From the NCBI RefSeq assembly GCF_014857925.1, contig NZ_JACYVZ010000006.1, positions 62,001 to 126,000 of the forward strand: DNA of 64,000 nt, in the 5' to 3' direction. This document shows positions 18,112-27,595 of the stretch, in pieces. Under the pieces are notes generated by a model. That model made no database searches, was not told the origin of the DNA, and saw only the letters and a list, made by a program, of their open reading frames with translations. This DNA comes from Cysteiniphilum marinum (GTDB taxonomy: Bacteria > Pseudomonadota > Gammaproteobacteria > Francisellales > Francisellaceae). How positions within the stretch are numbered: the first letter of the stretch is position 1; the number at the start of each line of letters is the position of its first letter. The position numbers and the translations under genes were made by a program.

Positions 18112-18930
18112 ATGGACAAACAAACGATATTGATTACTGGTTGCTCACATGGCGGCATTGGTTACGCTACGGCGAAATACTTAAAAACACAAGGTTATCG
18201 CGTTTTTGCCTCAGCAAGAAAGCAAGAGGATGTTGAAAAACTCACAGCCGAAGGCTTTGAAACTTACTTGATTGATGTGTTAGATGATGCGCAAATAGAT
18301 GCTGCATTGGCCGATATTCTGCACAAAACCGGCGGCACATTAGATGTGTTATTTAATAATGCTGGTTTCTCACAAGCAGGTGCCCTAGAGGATATTCCAA
18401 CAAAATACGTTAAAGAGCAGTTTAATACTAACTTCTTCGCACTTCATAATATCACATGCAAAGCGCTCAAAATTATGCGTAAGCAAGGTCATGGTAAGAT
18501 TATTCAGCATGGCTCTGTCTTAGGGTTGGTATCACTTAAATATCGAGGGGCATATAATGCGAGTAAATATGCCATTGAAGGCTTGGTCGATACGATGCGT
18601 CAAGAATTAAGAGGCTCTAATATTCACATGACCATACTTAATACTGGGCCAGTTACCAGTAAAATCCGAGAAAACTCGATGAAAACCGTTAAAAATATTG
18701 AGCTTAAAAACTCGGTGCATTTAAGTGATTATAAAAAATTGATGTCAGGTAATCATAAACCCGTACCATTTAACGAAGAGGCCATTTCCGTAGCCAGGAT
18801 TGTTGAGAAGATCCTTAAAGCGAAAAATCCCGCACCACGTTATAGCATCACCAAATTTACTAGTATTGCTAAACTCTTGAAATGGATGTTATCCAGTCGC
18901 GCACTTGAAAGCGTGTTAAGCAGATTTTAA
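18112..18930 (+). CDS. Short-chain dehydrogenase/reductase
   Basis: Classical SDR of 272 residues. The NAD(P) loop is TGCSHGGIGYATAKYL, the NNAG motif is LFNNAGFSQAG, the catalytic Ser is in QHGSVLGLVS and the Tyr/Lys pair in YNASKYAIEG. A C-terminal extension fits the YciK/YdfG-like group. The substrate cannot be read from sequence. It is part of a run of plus-strand genes from gatC to ridA. Confidence 0.88.
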   Translation: MDKQTILITGCSHGGIGYATAKYLKTQGYRVFASARKQEDVEKLTAEGFETYLIDVLDDAQIDAALADILHKTGGTLDVLFNNAGFSQAGALEDIPTKYVKEQFNTNFFALHNITCKALKIMRKQGHGKIIQHGSVLGLVSLKYRGAYNASKYAIEGLVDTMRQELRGSNIHMTILNTGPVTSKIRENSMKTVKNIELKNSVHLSDYKKLMSGNHKPVPFNEEAISVARIVEKILKAKNPAPRYSITKFTSIAKLLKWMLSSRALESVLSRF

Positions 18931-18946
18931 TAAAGGAATGCCATCG

Positions 18947-20332
18947 ATGTCACCACAACGCGCTTTTTTGCTTAACTGTATACGTCACCCGAGTATTTTA
19001 TATTTCTGTATTTTGCCGGTATATGTCCCTATTCGCGCATTAGCAGAAAGCATCTCAAGCTTTAACCAAGTTTTTAAAGATAACTTTGAACGTTTATATT
19101 TCTTCTCGGATATGTTGATTATTGGTGCGATTTTAGGACTCATTACTTGGCTTACCGTTATGCTGACAGAAAAGCTTGTCAAAGACGTCAAACAAAAATC
19201 AGATGCCTTAACAATGGTTGGATTTTTCTGCCCATTTCTATTGATGTTAACCACTTATATTTTACTCTCTGGACGCTTTGGCGGTGGTGTACTGTACATG
19301 ACGATGGGGGTGCATTTCTTTTTACTATCGTATCTTGGTAATCAAGTTGTATTACATACTAAACGTTATCAACTTGTCGCAGAAAATTCACTTTCTAATG
19401 AGATCAAAAACAACCTGATGTCATTTATCGTCAATACCCTTGGGATTATCGTCACCATTTTATTTGTTGGCTTTTCCTTTTTAAATCTGCTGTTACCTTT
19501 CACCTTGGCAACTTCAATTTGTGGTGCTGTTTTTTACTACTTCCGTTTTGTGCGTGGCATTGAGTCCTTCAATATACAGGTGTTTTTAAAATGCCTACTA
19601 TCCTTTGCGATAGGCGCATTATTAGCACTGTTGTGTGGTGCGTTAATGTACCGCTGGCATAATATCGCTGACGCGCTTGTCATTGTGATTATTGTTTTTC
19701 TAAGTATTGCCATTGCGATCAAAACCAAACCACGCTATGTCATGCTCTGTGTCAATGGTGCAAGTCAATACAGCATTGTTGTTTATGTGCTGATGTCATC
19801 GGTGTTGTTATTTTTGTTCAACGATCAACTTGCACAAATTTATCAAGCGGTTTATCCATTAGAGCCTGTATTTTCATTAATTGTCGTAATCATCGGATTG
19901 CGTCTTATTTTGCGCAAGAAAAGCCAAACAACTGATGCAACCATACGCCAGAATATCTTTTTATTTGGCATGTTGATGTTGCCGCTATTGTGGTGTTTTT
20001 ACACCATTGGTTCAGCCAATATAGCTTGGGTATTACTTGCCGTTATCGTATTTTTTATTATTTATGCAATTGTCGAATATGTCGTCATGTTTAACCTAAG
20101 GCAAATCATCTTTACCAATCAATATTCAAATCAAACAAATACCCTATTAAGCACATATCTTAATATCTTGTATCAAGGATTTATTCCGGTGATTTATTTA
20201 AGCATTGCCTCGCTGCTACATCGCTACTCAATGATGACTTTTAAAGAGGTGTTGTTGTCTAGTTTGCTTATTCTTGTGCTATTGGTGATTATATTTAATT
20301 TCATCACACAGCTCACGTTACGAAAGTGCTAG
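18947..20332 (+). CDS. Polytopic membrane protein, hypothetical
   Basis: The frame gives about 461 residues with about 11-12 hydrophobic segments and few charged loops. It shows no transporter signature that I recognise. The ATG at 18947 is preferred: AAAGGA sits about 8 nt upstream of it but touches the in-frame ATG at 18938. Long regions of Val/Ile/Leu resemble an MFS or polysaccharide-type membrane protein. Eight bases or fewer separate it from the SDR gene. Confidence 0.65.
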   Translation: MSPQRAFLLNCIRHPSILYFCILPVYVPIRALAESISSFNQVFKDNFERLYFFSDMLIIGAILGLITWLTVMLTEKLVKDVKQKSDALTMVGFFCPFLLMLTTYILLSGRFGGGVLYMTMGVHFFLLSYLGNQVVLHTKRYQLVAENSLSNEIKNNLMSFIVNTLGIIVTILFVGFSFLNLLLPFTLATSICGAVFYYFRFVRGIESFNIQVFLKCLLSFAIGALLALLCGALMYRWHNIADALVIVIIVFLSIAIAIKTKPRYVMLCVNGASQYSIVVYVLMSSVLLFLFNDQLAQIYQAVYPLEPVFSLIVVIIGLRLILRKKSQTTDATIRQNIFLFGMLMLPLLWCFYTIGSANIAWVLLAVIVFFIIYAIVEYVVMFNLRQIIFTNQYSNQTNTLLSTYLNILYQGFIPVIYLSIASLLHRYSMMTFKEVLLSSLLILVLLVIIFNFITQLTLRKC

Positions 20333-20399
20333 TGCACGCGTTGACAATACGCTTGATTTAGACAAAATGAAATTGCTCTTAAAAACCTAAGGAATATTT

Positions 20400-20777
20400 A
20401 TGAAAGAAGTCGTACAAACGAATAACGCACCACAAGCGATAGGTCCTTATGTGCAAGCAGTTAAGATCAATGGTATGCTCTACACCTCAGGGCAAATTGC
20501 CCTAAAGGCAAATGGTGAATTAGTTCGAGGTGATGTTACACTCCAAGCAATGCAAGTCATGCAAAATTTAAAAGCCGTTGTCGAAGCCGCCGGTAGCAGC
20601 ATGGGCAAAGTGATTAAAACCACTTGTTTTATTAAAAACATGGATGATTTTGTTGCTTTTAACGAGGTTTATTCATCATTTTTTCGAGGGGTAACACCAC
20701 CGGCACGCTCATGTGTTGAGGTCGCACGCTTACCCAAAGATGTATTAATTGAAGTTGAGGCGATTGCTGAGGTTTAA
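20400..20777 (+). CDS. ridA: RidA family 2-iminobutanoate/2-iminopropanoate deaminase
   Basis: Trimeric enzyme that hydrolyses reactive enamine/imine intermediates from PLP enzymes. The 125 residues contain NNAPQAIGPYVQAVKI, TSGQIAL and the C-terminal ARSCVEVARLPKDVLIEVEA with the catalytic Arg of the RidA subgroup. A ribosome site AAGGA precedes the ATG. Confidence 0.94.
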   Translation: MKEVVQTNNAPQAIGPYVQAVKINGMLYTSGQIALKANGELVRGDVTLQAMQVMQNLKAVVEAAGSSMGKVIKTTCFIKNMDDFVAFNEVYSSFFRGVTPPARSCVEVARLPKDVLIEVEAIAEV

Positions 20778-20938
20778 TCAATTAAGTTTCTTTTTACTCC
20801 ACTAAATCCATCTAATATTCAATTAAAGTTACTCATACTCTAGAATGCATTACAATCAATATCACGTATTTATTACGCGTTATTTGCTATTTGTTATACT
20901 CTATACTGCCCATGGAAACATCAAGATAGGACCTAAAT

Positions 20939-23449
20939 ATGACAAATATAACGCCACAACCAAAATCACTTGCCTTAAGTATTCTCTTAAGCTTAGGTGC
21001 TTTTAGCTATGCAATGAGTACCCCGCAGCCAATTGACTGTATTAGCGCCAATATCAACATTGATCAACCCAATGTAGCTACATATTATAAAGCTGTTGAG
21101 ATTCAATTTACCAACCACTGCAGTCAGCCAGTTAATCTTAAAGATGCGTTGGTACAGTTTAAAGCTAATAGCACAGTGCAAAATGTTTGGGGTACTTGGA
21201 ATTTTGTAAACTCCGATTCAAACCCACCAAGTAATCATAATGGCTTAGTAAGTTTTACCATTGCTAAAAACAAAGATGAAACCTTAAATATTAATCAATC
21301 ATTTTCTGTTCAATTTGGATTGAACTTCCCATTAGCTGAATTAGCTAAAATCACTGACGCACAGATTTTTAGCAATGACGCTCCAGTAAGTGAAAATGGG
21401 AAAATAAGGTTTACCTTTAAATCCAACGCCCAACTTCAAGGTGCATCCAAAGTGACGCTTAGCCTTGCTGGAGAGCCGATCAGAACGCTAAATAATAGCA
21501 ATTGGACAGCCGATCAAACCAGCTTAATTGATCATCTAGATTATGGTAACTATACCTTGAATGCCAACAAGATTGGCAATTGCACCGCCGTATTCTCACC
21601 AAGCAATGCTTTAACCATTAATAATGACAATATCAACTCGCTAAGTTTAAGTTATCAATGTACAACGCCTAGCGAACAAGGGAGCATCAAAGTTTCCCTA
21701 CCGTCAGCTCCTTTAAGCGGCATTGGCAATCATACAACAGTAACGCTTACACACGATGGGCAAGCACAAACTAAAGTGCTTAACTGGAATAGTAGTTATA
21801 CTTTTCAATCGCTAAGTTATGGTGATTACACATTACAATTTCAGTCTGTTAGCGATGGTAAAAACGTTGCCAATGCGACTGATCAATATGTTAGTATTAG
21901 CCAAAATCAGCAGCAGGTTAGCGTGACACCTCACTACCAAGTTTCACCACTTGTTACAGTTATTACACCTTTTACGGTTACTAGCGATCATGAAACCACC
22001 TTAGCACTCACGCTAAAAGATAATAACTACAAAACCACATTCAATTTCACGCGTCAAATCCCATCAGGCAACTCCACACAAATCCTTGAGCTTCCTGCCA
22101 ATGACAGTTTCACTTTGTCAGTTAATGCCACAAGTGGTAGCGCTAGCGTTGATAAAACCCAGTTCAACACCTCTTCGGGCACCCAACAAAATGCCTTTAA
22201 TGTCAATATTGTCAATCAACAGTCAAACTACGGAAAAATCACTTATCACGTTGGTTTTCCGGTGAGTGATTATGCGCATAGTGCAGAATCAATTGATCTT
22301 AGCGACTCTAAATTTGCACCACTGATATTATCTAATTATGTTGCGGGAGAGTTGCTAAATTATATGATAAAAGCACGTTATCCAGAGTGGTCTATTGATA
22401 AGGACTATATCGCTGGATCTTTATTTGCACAACTTCTGCAGGAGAATATCAGTACTAGTAACTATCCCGGTGGATTGTTTATCAATAATGAAACAGCGCG
22501 AAAACAATTACTTAACGCAGGCCAAGGCGGACCATATCAACTCAATGACTACTCTAAACGCCTACCCAGCGTTGATGTTCCTGGATCCCTTGGACTCATT
22601 AACTATACAGTTCTACAGAAATCTTTAGGCTATAACATTGCATCGCAGGACAATGGTGCGCAAACTGGCTCAACAGGACCTGAAACACTTGATAATATTT
22701 ATTTTGGACCGCTTGCTGCGGCTTATTTTCATTTAAATGATATTAATCGCATCGAGGTTAATAATAGCCCAACGTGGGGGCCGCAAGTACATAGTTGGAA
22801 AAAATGTGTGCAATCATTAAATACCAATCAATTTGCCTATTTTGATATGATTCTTAATGCTGCGTATAATGCAGGGACTTACTCTGATATTCTAGGCACG
22901 CTCATTGATCTTTGTGCGTATCCGCAAGAATTAAGCCAGTATTTGCCAAACTTGGCAAACTTCAGCTTAAATGACAGCGCGTATATCAATGCTTTTCAGC
23001 TACCTACGCTAGCGGATGGCTATAAACCAAAGAGCCTACCGCAGTGGTATAAGGGCACGACATTCATTCTTTATCCGCGACAAGTGCAATACTATATTGA
23101 TCAACTAACTAACAACAATCAAACGCTGGCACAATATGGCTTGCAAGTTAACAACTCTTTCGCTTTTAGTATTGCACAATTACAAAAAGTCTTTGCGGAA
23201 AGTATGCACACATTAGCCTATGGTAAAACGGCGAGTGACTATCAATTTATCAGTATTGACAGTGCCAATGCAGCATTTACAAAAAGCATAGAGCAGAATG
23301 GGTTATCAAGTGCCATGATTCTGAACTTAAACAACAGCAATGATCGCCAGCAAATGTATCAGCTGCTGCATGATGCTTTTGCCTCATTAGAGCAAACACT
23401 AGGGTTTAAGTTTAATGCCACAACTGAAGAAAACTTTAACCAAGTGTGA
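20939..23449 (+). CDS. Large secreted protein with carbohydrate-binding-like N-terminus and lysozyme-like C-terminus
   Basis: The 836 residues begin with a signal peptide (ending at about YAMS). The first 160 residues look like a CBM-type beta-sandwich (IQFTNHCSQPVNLKDALVQF, then NVWGTWNFV). Several repeated beta domains follow (two similar blocks near residues 155-245 and 248-330, each with a DYGNYTL- or SYGDYTL-like motif). The last 400 residues are helical and contain GGPYQLNDYSKRL and DMILNAAYNAG, reminiscent of a lysozyme/transglycosylase-like fold. That is an eye match only. It sits by an AmpG-like permease and the chitin-active LPMO, so a role on chitin or peptidoglycan is inferred. 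Confidence 0.65.
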   Translation: MTNITPQPKSLALSILLSLGAFSYAMSTPQPIDCISANINIDQPNVATYYKAVEIQFTNHCSQPVNLKDALVQFKANSTVQNVWGTWNFVNSDSNPPSNHNGLVSFTIAKNKDETLNINQSFSVQFGLNFPLAELAKITDAQIFSNDAPVSENGKIRFTFKSNAQLQGASKVTLSLAGEPIRTLNNSNWTADQTSLIDHLDYGNYTLNANKIGNCTAVFSPSNALTINNDNINSLSLSYQCTTPSEQGSIKVSLPSAPLSGIGNHTTVTLTHDGQAQTKVLNWNSSYTFQSLSYGDYTLQFQSVSDGKNVANATDQYVSISQNQQQVSVTPHYQVSPLVTVITPFTVTSDHETTLALTLKDNNYKTTFNFTRQIPSGNSTQILELPANDSFTLSVNATSGSASVDKTQFNTSSGTQQNAFNVNIVNQQSNYGKITYHVGFPVSDYAHSAESIDLSDSKFAPLILSNYVAGELLNYMIKARYPEWSIDKDYIAGSLFAQLLQENISTSNYPGGLFINNETARKQLLNAGQGGPYQLNDYSKRLPSVDVPGSLGLINYTVLQKSLGYNIASQDNGAQTGSTGPETLDNIYFGPLAAAYFHLNDINRIEVNNSPTWGPQVHSWKKCVQSLNTNQFAYFDMILNAAYNAGTYSDILGTLIDLCAYPQELSQYLPNLANFSLNDSAYINAFQLPTLADGYKPKSLPQWYKGTTFILYPRQVQYYIDQLTNNNQTLAQYGLQVNNSFAFSIAQLQKVFAESMHTLAYGKTASDYQFISIDSANAAFTKSIEQNGLSSAMILNLNNSNDRQQMYQLLHDAFASLEQTLGFKFNATTEENFNQV

Positions 23450-23485
23450 TAATTCGCTCGCTACGTAATGACCTATAAAAAAGCA

Positions 23486-23538
23486 TCTCTCCCCTTGTGG
23501 GATTGCTCGTGCAGCTTAAGCTGCGCGGGTGAGGGGGA
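23486..23538. repeat. REP-like palindromic element (family D), inverted copy
   Basis: TCTCCCCTTGTGGGATTG then CAGCTTAAGCTG and GCGGGTGAGGGGGA match the reverse complement of the element at 11698-11750. It lies between the convergent stops of the secreted protein and the AmpG-like gene and might end transcription there, though no T-run is present. Confidence 0.7.
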
Positions 23539-23567
23539 TTAAAGTACGACTTACTCTTGATTCATGA

Positions 23568-24851
23568 TTATGCATGCAGATTCGCCATTGAAATAATTTG
23601 CTTGCGTGCAAGCCATATACCAAGGGTGACAATACAGCCAAGAATAAAACTTAATAAAAACAATATTTCCCAACCGTAGCCTGCTTGAACATTACCTGCT
23701 AATGGTCCTACCAATACACGTCCTAATGAATCAATTGAGCTTAATACTGCAAATTGTGTTGCGGAAAAGCTTTTATTCACAAGACTCATAATCATTGCCA
23801 CCAATACGGCAGTGCCCATCGCGCCGACCATATATTCAACTGCAACAGAGATGACCATTAAATAATAATTCTTCCCTTCAAATGCTAGCCACATATACAT
23901 CAAGTTTGCCGCTGCCATCATAAAGCTAAATACTAAAAACGTGCGAAACAAACCAAACCCTTTGGCTAACATGCCACCTAATACTAGACCAATGAAGGTA
24001 AATATTAAGGCATTGGTTTTATACGATACGGCAATCGTGACCTTATCAAAGCCAAGCTCGGCAAAGAATACGGTATTAAGTGAAAATGCCAGTGCATCAC
24101 TAAACTTGTAGAAAATAATAATCAATAGCACAACAACAGCTACTGCAAAGCCGCGACGGGTAAAGAAATCATAAAATGGCAAAACAACCGCATCGGCAAA
24201 TGTTTTCGGGCGATTATCTACCGAGGCTTCTTTCGCTAAAAAAGTGCCGATCATTGCCGCTGCAAAAAATGGAATCAATGCAAATATACCGGTTTGCCAA
24301 TTGTTATCAAAGTATTTAACCATGATTAATAGAAAAGCACCCGTGACCATCATCGCCACACGATAGCCTAATACTGAGATAGAGCTACCTAATGCACGTT
24401 CATCTTCATCTAACACTTCTGTTTGGTAGGCATTAATCGCAATATCTTGCGTTGCCGAGAAAAAGCAAATTGCCAAGGCAATGCCCGCGATAATTAATGG
24501 TGATTGTGCAGGTGAGAATTGACTCAATAAAAACACACAGACAATTAATAATAATTGCATTAAGAAAATCCAACTCTTGCGTCTGCCAAGAAATTTAAGG
24601 TTTACCTGATCAATCACAGGCGACCATAGATACTTTACAGTATATGGCAACGCCACTAACGTTAATAAGCCAATATCTTTAATGCTAATCCCTGCTTCGT
24701 GATACCAATAAGTAAGAGATGATGCTGTAAGCATTAACGGCAATCCTGACGAGTAGCCTAAAATAAACATCACTAACATTTTGCGACTTTTAAATAAACC
24801 GGCAATACTGTCTATGGTTGCGGCTTTTAGTTGTTGTGAAAAGCTACTCAT
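23568..24851 (-). CDS. ampG: AmpG-like muropeptide MFS permease
   Basis: MFS inner-membrane transporter of 427 residues and about 12 helices. The N-terminus has FILGYSSGLPLMLTASSLTYWYHEAG and YTVKYLWSPVID, the characteristic AmpG blocks, followed by GRRKSWIFLMQ. AmpG carries GlcNAc-anhydroMurNAc peptides into the cytoplasm for recycling. The gene is alone on the minus strand between the secreted lysozyme-like protein and the LPMO. Confidence 0.85.
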   Translation of the reverse strand: MSSFSQQLKAATIDSIAGLFKSRKMLVMFILGYSSGLPLMLTASSLTYWYHEAGISIKDIGLLTLVALPYTVKYLWSPVIDQVNLKFLGRRKSWIFLMQLLLIVCVFLLSQFSPAQSPLIIAGIALAICFFSATQDIAINAYQTEVLDEDERALGSSISVLGYRVAMMVTGAFLLIMVKYFDNNWQTGIFALIPFFAAAMIGTFLAKEASVDNRPKTFADAVVLPFYDFFTRRGFAVAVVVLLIIIFYKFSDALAFSLNTVFFAELGFDKVTIAVSYKTNALIFTFIGLVLGGMLAKGFGLFRTFLVFSFMMAAANLMYMWLAFEGKNYYLMVISVAVEYMVGAMGTAVLVAMIMSLVNKSFSATQFAVLSSIDSLGRVLVGPLAGNVQAGYGWEILFLLSFILGCIVTLGIWLARKQIISMANLHA

Positions 24852-25191
24852 TTGCTATCCAACCATTACTTAAAAGCATTGCGTTATTTTGAGTATGACC
24901 AAACTTTGTTTGACCTTGCTCCAAAAATTCAAGTATAACGTTATATGTCAATATAGGTGAAAAATTAAGCCATTTTATCATCATGCTCATATCCTTTGCT
25001 TATTCCACTTTAAATAATATATCGAAACTACTCGGTAAAAGATACTGTTAGAAGGTATTAGGATGCTTTTGATTTTCAGATTTCGCAAAGCTTGAAAATA
25101 AATATCCCTTATATCGCTATTAGTTCTTTCAATTTCACAGGATAGTTCTAATTTTATACAATTATGCTAAATTATTTTCTAGGAGTTACAT

Positions 25192-26892
25192 ATGAAATTA
25201 CGTTCTATTTTTTTAGTGTCAAGTTTGGTGTTAAGTTCAGGTGCAGTGTTTGGGCATGGTGCTTTGTCCTTTCCAGAGAGTAGACAATGGCTTTGTACAA
25301 ACGCTAATGGTGGTAATTGGAATGGTAAAAGTGGAGTAGCAGTCTGTAATCCAAATTTGTTTCCACTTGTGGGTGATCCAGAAGATGGTGATCAAAGTAC
25401 TACTTGGCATTGGGTTTATTCTGATTGGAGTGGTGTTGCGCAAGGTGCCGCAGCGGGCTGGTCCGATGATGCGTCATATGCCGATGACCCAAGGGCGAAA
25501 CATATCGCTATAATGGGAGGTGAAACAGCACCTATTTGTTCAGCAAACAAACATGAGTACAGAGCATTAGATGAAATATTATGGGCGCAAGACCAAGGTG
25601 ATAATGTTTATCCTGTCAATATAAGCTCGGGTGACAATACATTCACTTATGCGGTAAGCGCGCCGCACAAAACATATGGCAAGGGCTATATTGATATTTA
25701 TATTACCAAAGATAGTTGGAACCCAAATAAAGCATTAACTTGGCAAGATTTGGAGCCAAAGCCAATTTGTCACCATGTGCCGCCGACAGCTAATACGCCT
25801 TTGCAAGTTACATCCATACCTGGAGGCATTGGATATGAGGACTTCCATTGCCCTATTCCAGAATCTAAATCAGGTCAACATGTCTTGTATGCCGTGTGGC
25901 AAAGAGATGACAGTGCTGAAGCTTTTTATTCATGTTCAGATGTGGTCATTGATGCGAGCATGCCTCCTGCTCCAGAAAAAAAATGGGAAGTAATAGGAAG
26001 TGAATCAGATGAGACAAGATTACCCAATCTCAATGTGTCCATTGATGATACACTATCTTTAGAGGTGTGTGTTGACGATATGCACAATCATTGTGCCGTG
26101 ACTACATTTAAGCCAAACGAAGCAGTTTTGGCTCATAATTGGCAGCAAGAACTAGCCAAAATATTTAATCGTGATAATGATTATAAGCATGATGTACAGA
26201 TAGGTATACTAAGTGCAGATGGTGAAAATGTCGAAACAACATCACCGTCAGGCTACTATGTATATCAATTAAAATCTTCATCAGTAAACTATCAATGGCG
26301 TATTCAACATCATGCGGTAACGCCAGAACCAATTGAAAGTGTGTGGACCCCACTTTTAGGTAATGAGGGTAGTGCTGTTTTTGGTGCTCAATCAGAAAGT
26401 AGTTATAAACTAAATGATCAGCTTAACTTTAGATTATGGCGCAGTGATATCTTTGATTCTGGGCGCTTAGGCGGTTACAAAGAAGCGATTGAAGTGCCAA
26501 TGGTGATTGATAACTTAGCAACATGGAAGTCACAGTATATTACTAAATTAAATAATGAATTACAGGCATATGGTGTTGTGATTGGTGTCTTACAAGATGA
26601 TGATACGGTTAAGCCGGTTGAAGGTGGCGCTAATATGGTTTATATCAATACGGAGATTGAGCAGAGTAATCATATTGAGTACACTTGGCTTTTGGAGAAT
26701 AAAGGACAAGTTTCACCTGAGCCAACACCGGATTTGCCAGAATGGCCAAATGGTATTGGCAGCTATCAGATGGGCAGTAAAGTCATTAGAAATGGTGTAA
26801 CCTATACCTGTACTGGGCATGAAGGATGGTGTAATCAAAATGCTTATGATCCAGCAGGAGTATTTGGCGATGGCACCTGGGCTAAAGATTGA
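25192..26892 (+). CDS. AA10 lytic polysaccharide monooxygenase with GbpA-like domains and chitin-binding tail
   Basis: Secreted copper LPMO. The signal peptide ends before His22, so the mature protein starts HGALSFPESRQWLC; this His is the first histidine-brace ligand. The second is in SAPHKTYGKGYID and the axial Phe is in EAFYSCSDV. Two tandem domains follow (about 255-350 and 355-505), each ending in a VIGVLQDDD- or QIGILSADG-type line and a YxW motif. A C-terminal CBM5/73-like domain begins YQMGSKVIRNGVTYTC. The order resembles Vibrio GbpA, which binds GlcNAc surfaces. AGGAG lies 6 nt before the ATG. The 340 bp upstream (24852-25191) hold no gene. Confidence 0.92.
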   Translation: MKLRSIFLVSSLVLSSGAVFGHGALSFPESRQWLCTNANGGNWNGKSGVAVCNPNLFPLVGDPEDGDQSTTWHWVYSDWSGVAQGAAAGWSDDASYADDPRAKHIAIMGGETAPICSANKHEYRALDEILWAQDQGDNVYPVNISSGDNTFTYAVSAPHKTYGKGYIDIYITKDSWNPNKALTWQDLEPKPICHHVPPTANTPLQVTSIPGGIGYEDFHCPIPESKSGQHVLYAVWQRDDSAEAFYSCSDVVIDASMPPAPEKKWEVIGSESDETRLPNLNVSIDDTLSLEVCVDDMHNHCAVTTFKPNEAVLAHNWQQELAKIFNRDNDYKHDVQIGILSADGENVETTSPSGYYVYQLKSSSVNYQWRIQHHAVTPEPIESVWTPLLGNEGSAVFGAQSESSYKLNDQLNFRLWRSDIFDSGRLGGYKEAIEVPMVIDNLATWKSQYITKLNNELQAYGVVIGVLQDDDTVKPVEGGANMVYINTEIEQSNHIEYTWLLENKGQVSPEPTPDLPEWPNGIGSYQMGSKVIRNGVTYTCTGHEGWCNQNAYDPAGVFGDGTWAKD

Positions 26893-26918
26893 TTAAATAA
26901 GATTTTAAATGTTTACAT

Positions 26919-27257
26919 CTAAACTGCCTCAGTATTAGTTTCGCCGGTACGAATACGAATAACCTCCTCAAGATGGGTGATGGTGATTTTGCCGGCACCA
27001 ATTTTATTTGCTTGATTTATTTTGATAATCCATTCGACAAAATCTTCTTTTTGCTCATCTTTGCAAATAACTTCTATTTTAATCTTTGGCAAAAAATCAA
27101 CAGCATATTCAGCCCCACGGTAAAGCTCAGTATGACCCAGTTGACGTCCAAAGCCTTTAATTTCAGTGATAGTAATGCCCGTTGCACCAATCCTTAATAG
27201 GGCTTCGCGTGTGCGATCAAGTAAATGTGGTTTGATATAGGCTGTAATTAGCTTCAT
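26919..27257 (-). CDS. glnB: Nitrogen regulatory protein P-II
   Basis: Trimeric signal protein that senses 2-oxoglutarate, ATP/ADP and, through uridylylation, glutamine. The 112 residues begin MKLITAYIKPHLLDRTREAL and include the T-loop with the uridylylation Tyr in TELYRGAEYAVDFLPK. The C-terminal VIRIRTGETNTEAV is family-typical. glnB and glnK cannot be told apart here; no amtB is adjacent. Confidence 0.93.
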   Translation of the reverse strand: MKLITAYIKPHLLDRTREALLRIGATGITITEIKGFGRQLGHTELYRGAEYAVDFLPKIKIEVICKDEQKEDFVEWIIKINQANKIGAGKITITHLEEVIRIRTGETNTEAV

Positions 27258-27335
27258 GCTCGAATTGATTTGTCAATTTAGCTGTCTATGCTACATTATG
27301 CACTATCTATTAGTAAAGCATTTAAGTGATTGAGC

Positions 27336-27590
27336 ATGAAACTAAACAATAAAATAATCGATGATGTTGCCAGTAAGATTTCCAATGGCATTCCAAGTGG
27401 CTTAAAAACAGTGGCGAGTGAGTTTGAAAACAACTGCAAAAATGTTTTAAAAGCAAGCTTTGAGAAGTTGGATCTCGTCACGCGTGAGGAGTTGGATATT
27501 CAAAAAGAAGTGTTAGCAAAAACACGTTTAAAGCTTGAGGTGCTTGAGAAAAAAGTTGATGAGCTTATTGCTAAGCAAGGAAATAAGTAG
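27336..27590 (+). CDS. ubiK: Ubiquinone biosynthesis accessory factor UbiK
   Basis: Small coiled-coil protein (YqiC family) that helps aerobic ubiquinone synthesis with UbiJ. The 84 residues (ATG at 27336) begin KLNNKIIDDVASKISNGIP and end in a long helix KTRLKLEVLEKKVDELIAK. The in-frame TTG at 27330 is a weaker start. Its stop is 5 bp from comM, indicating a transcript ubiK-comM-lpxL-hemE. Confidence 0.9.
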   Translation: MKLNNKIIDDVASKISNGIPSGLKTVASEFENNCKNVLKASFEKLDLVTREELDIQKEVLAKTRLKLEVLEKKVDELIAKQGNK

Positions 27591-27595
27591 CTGTT

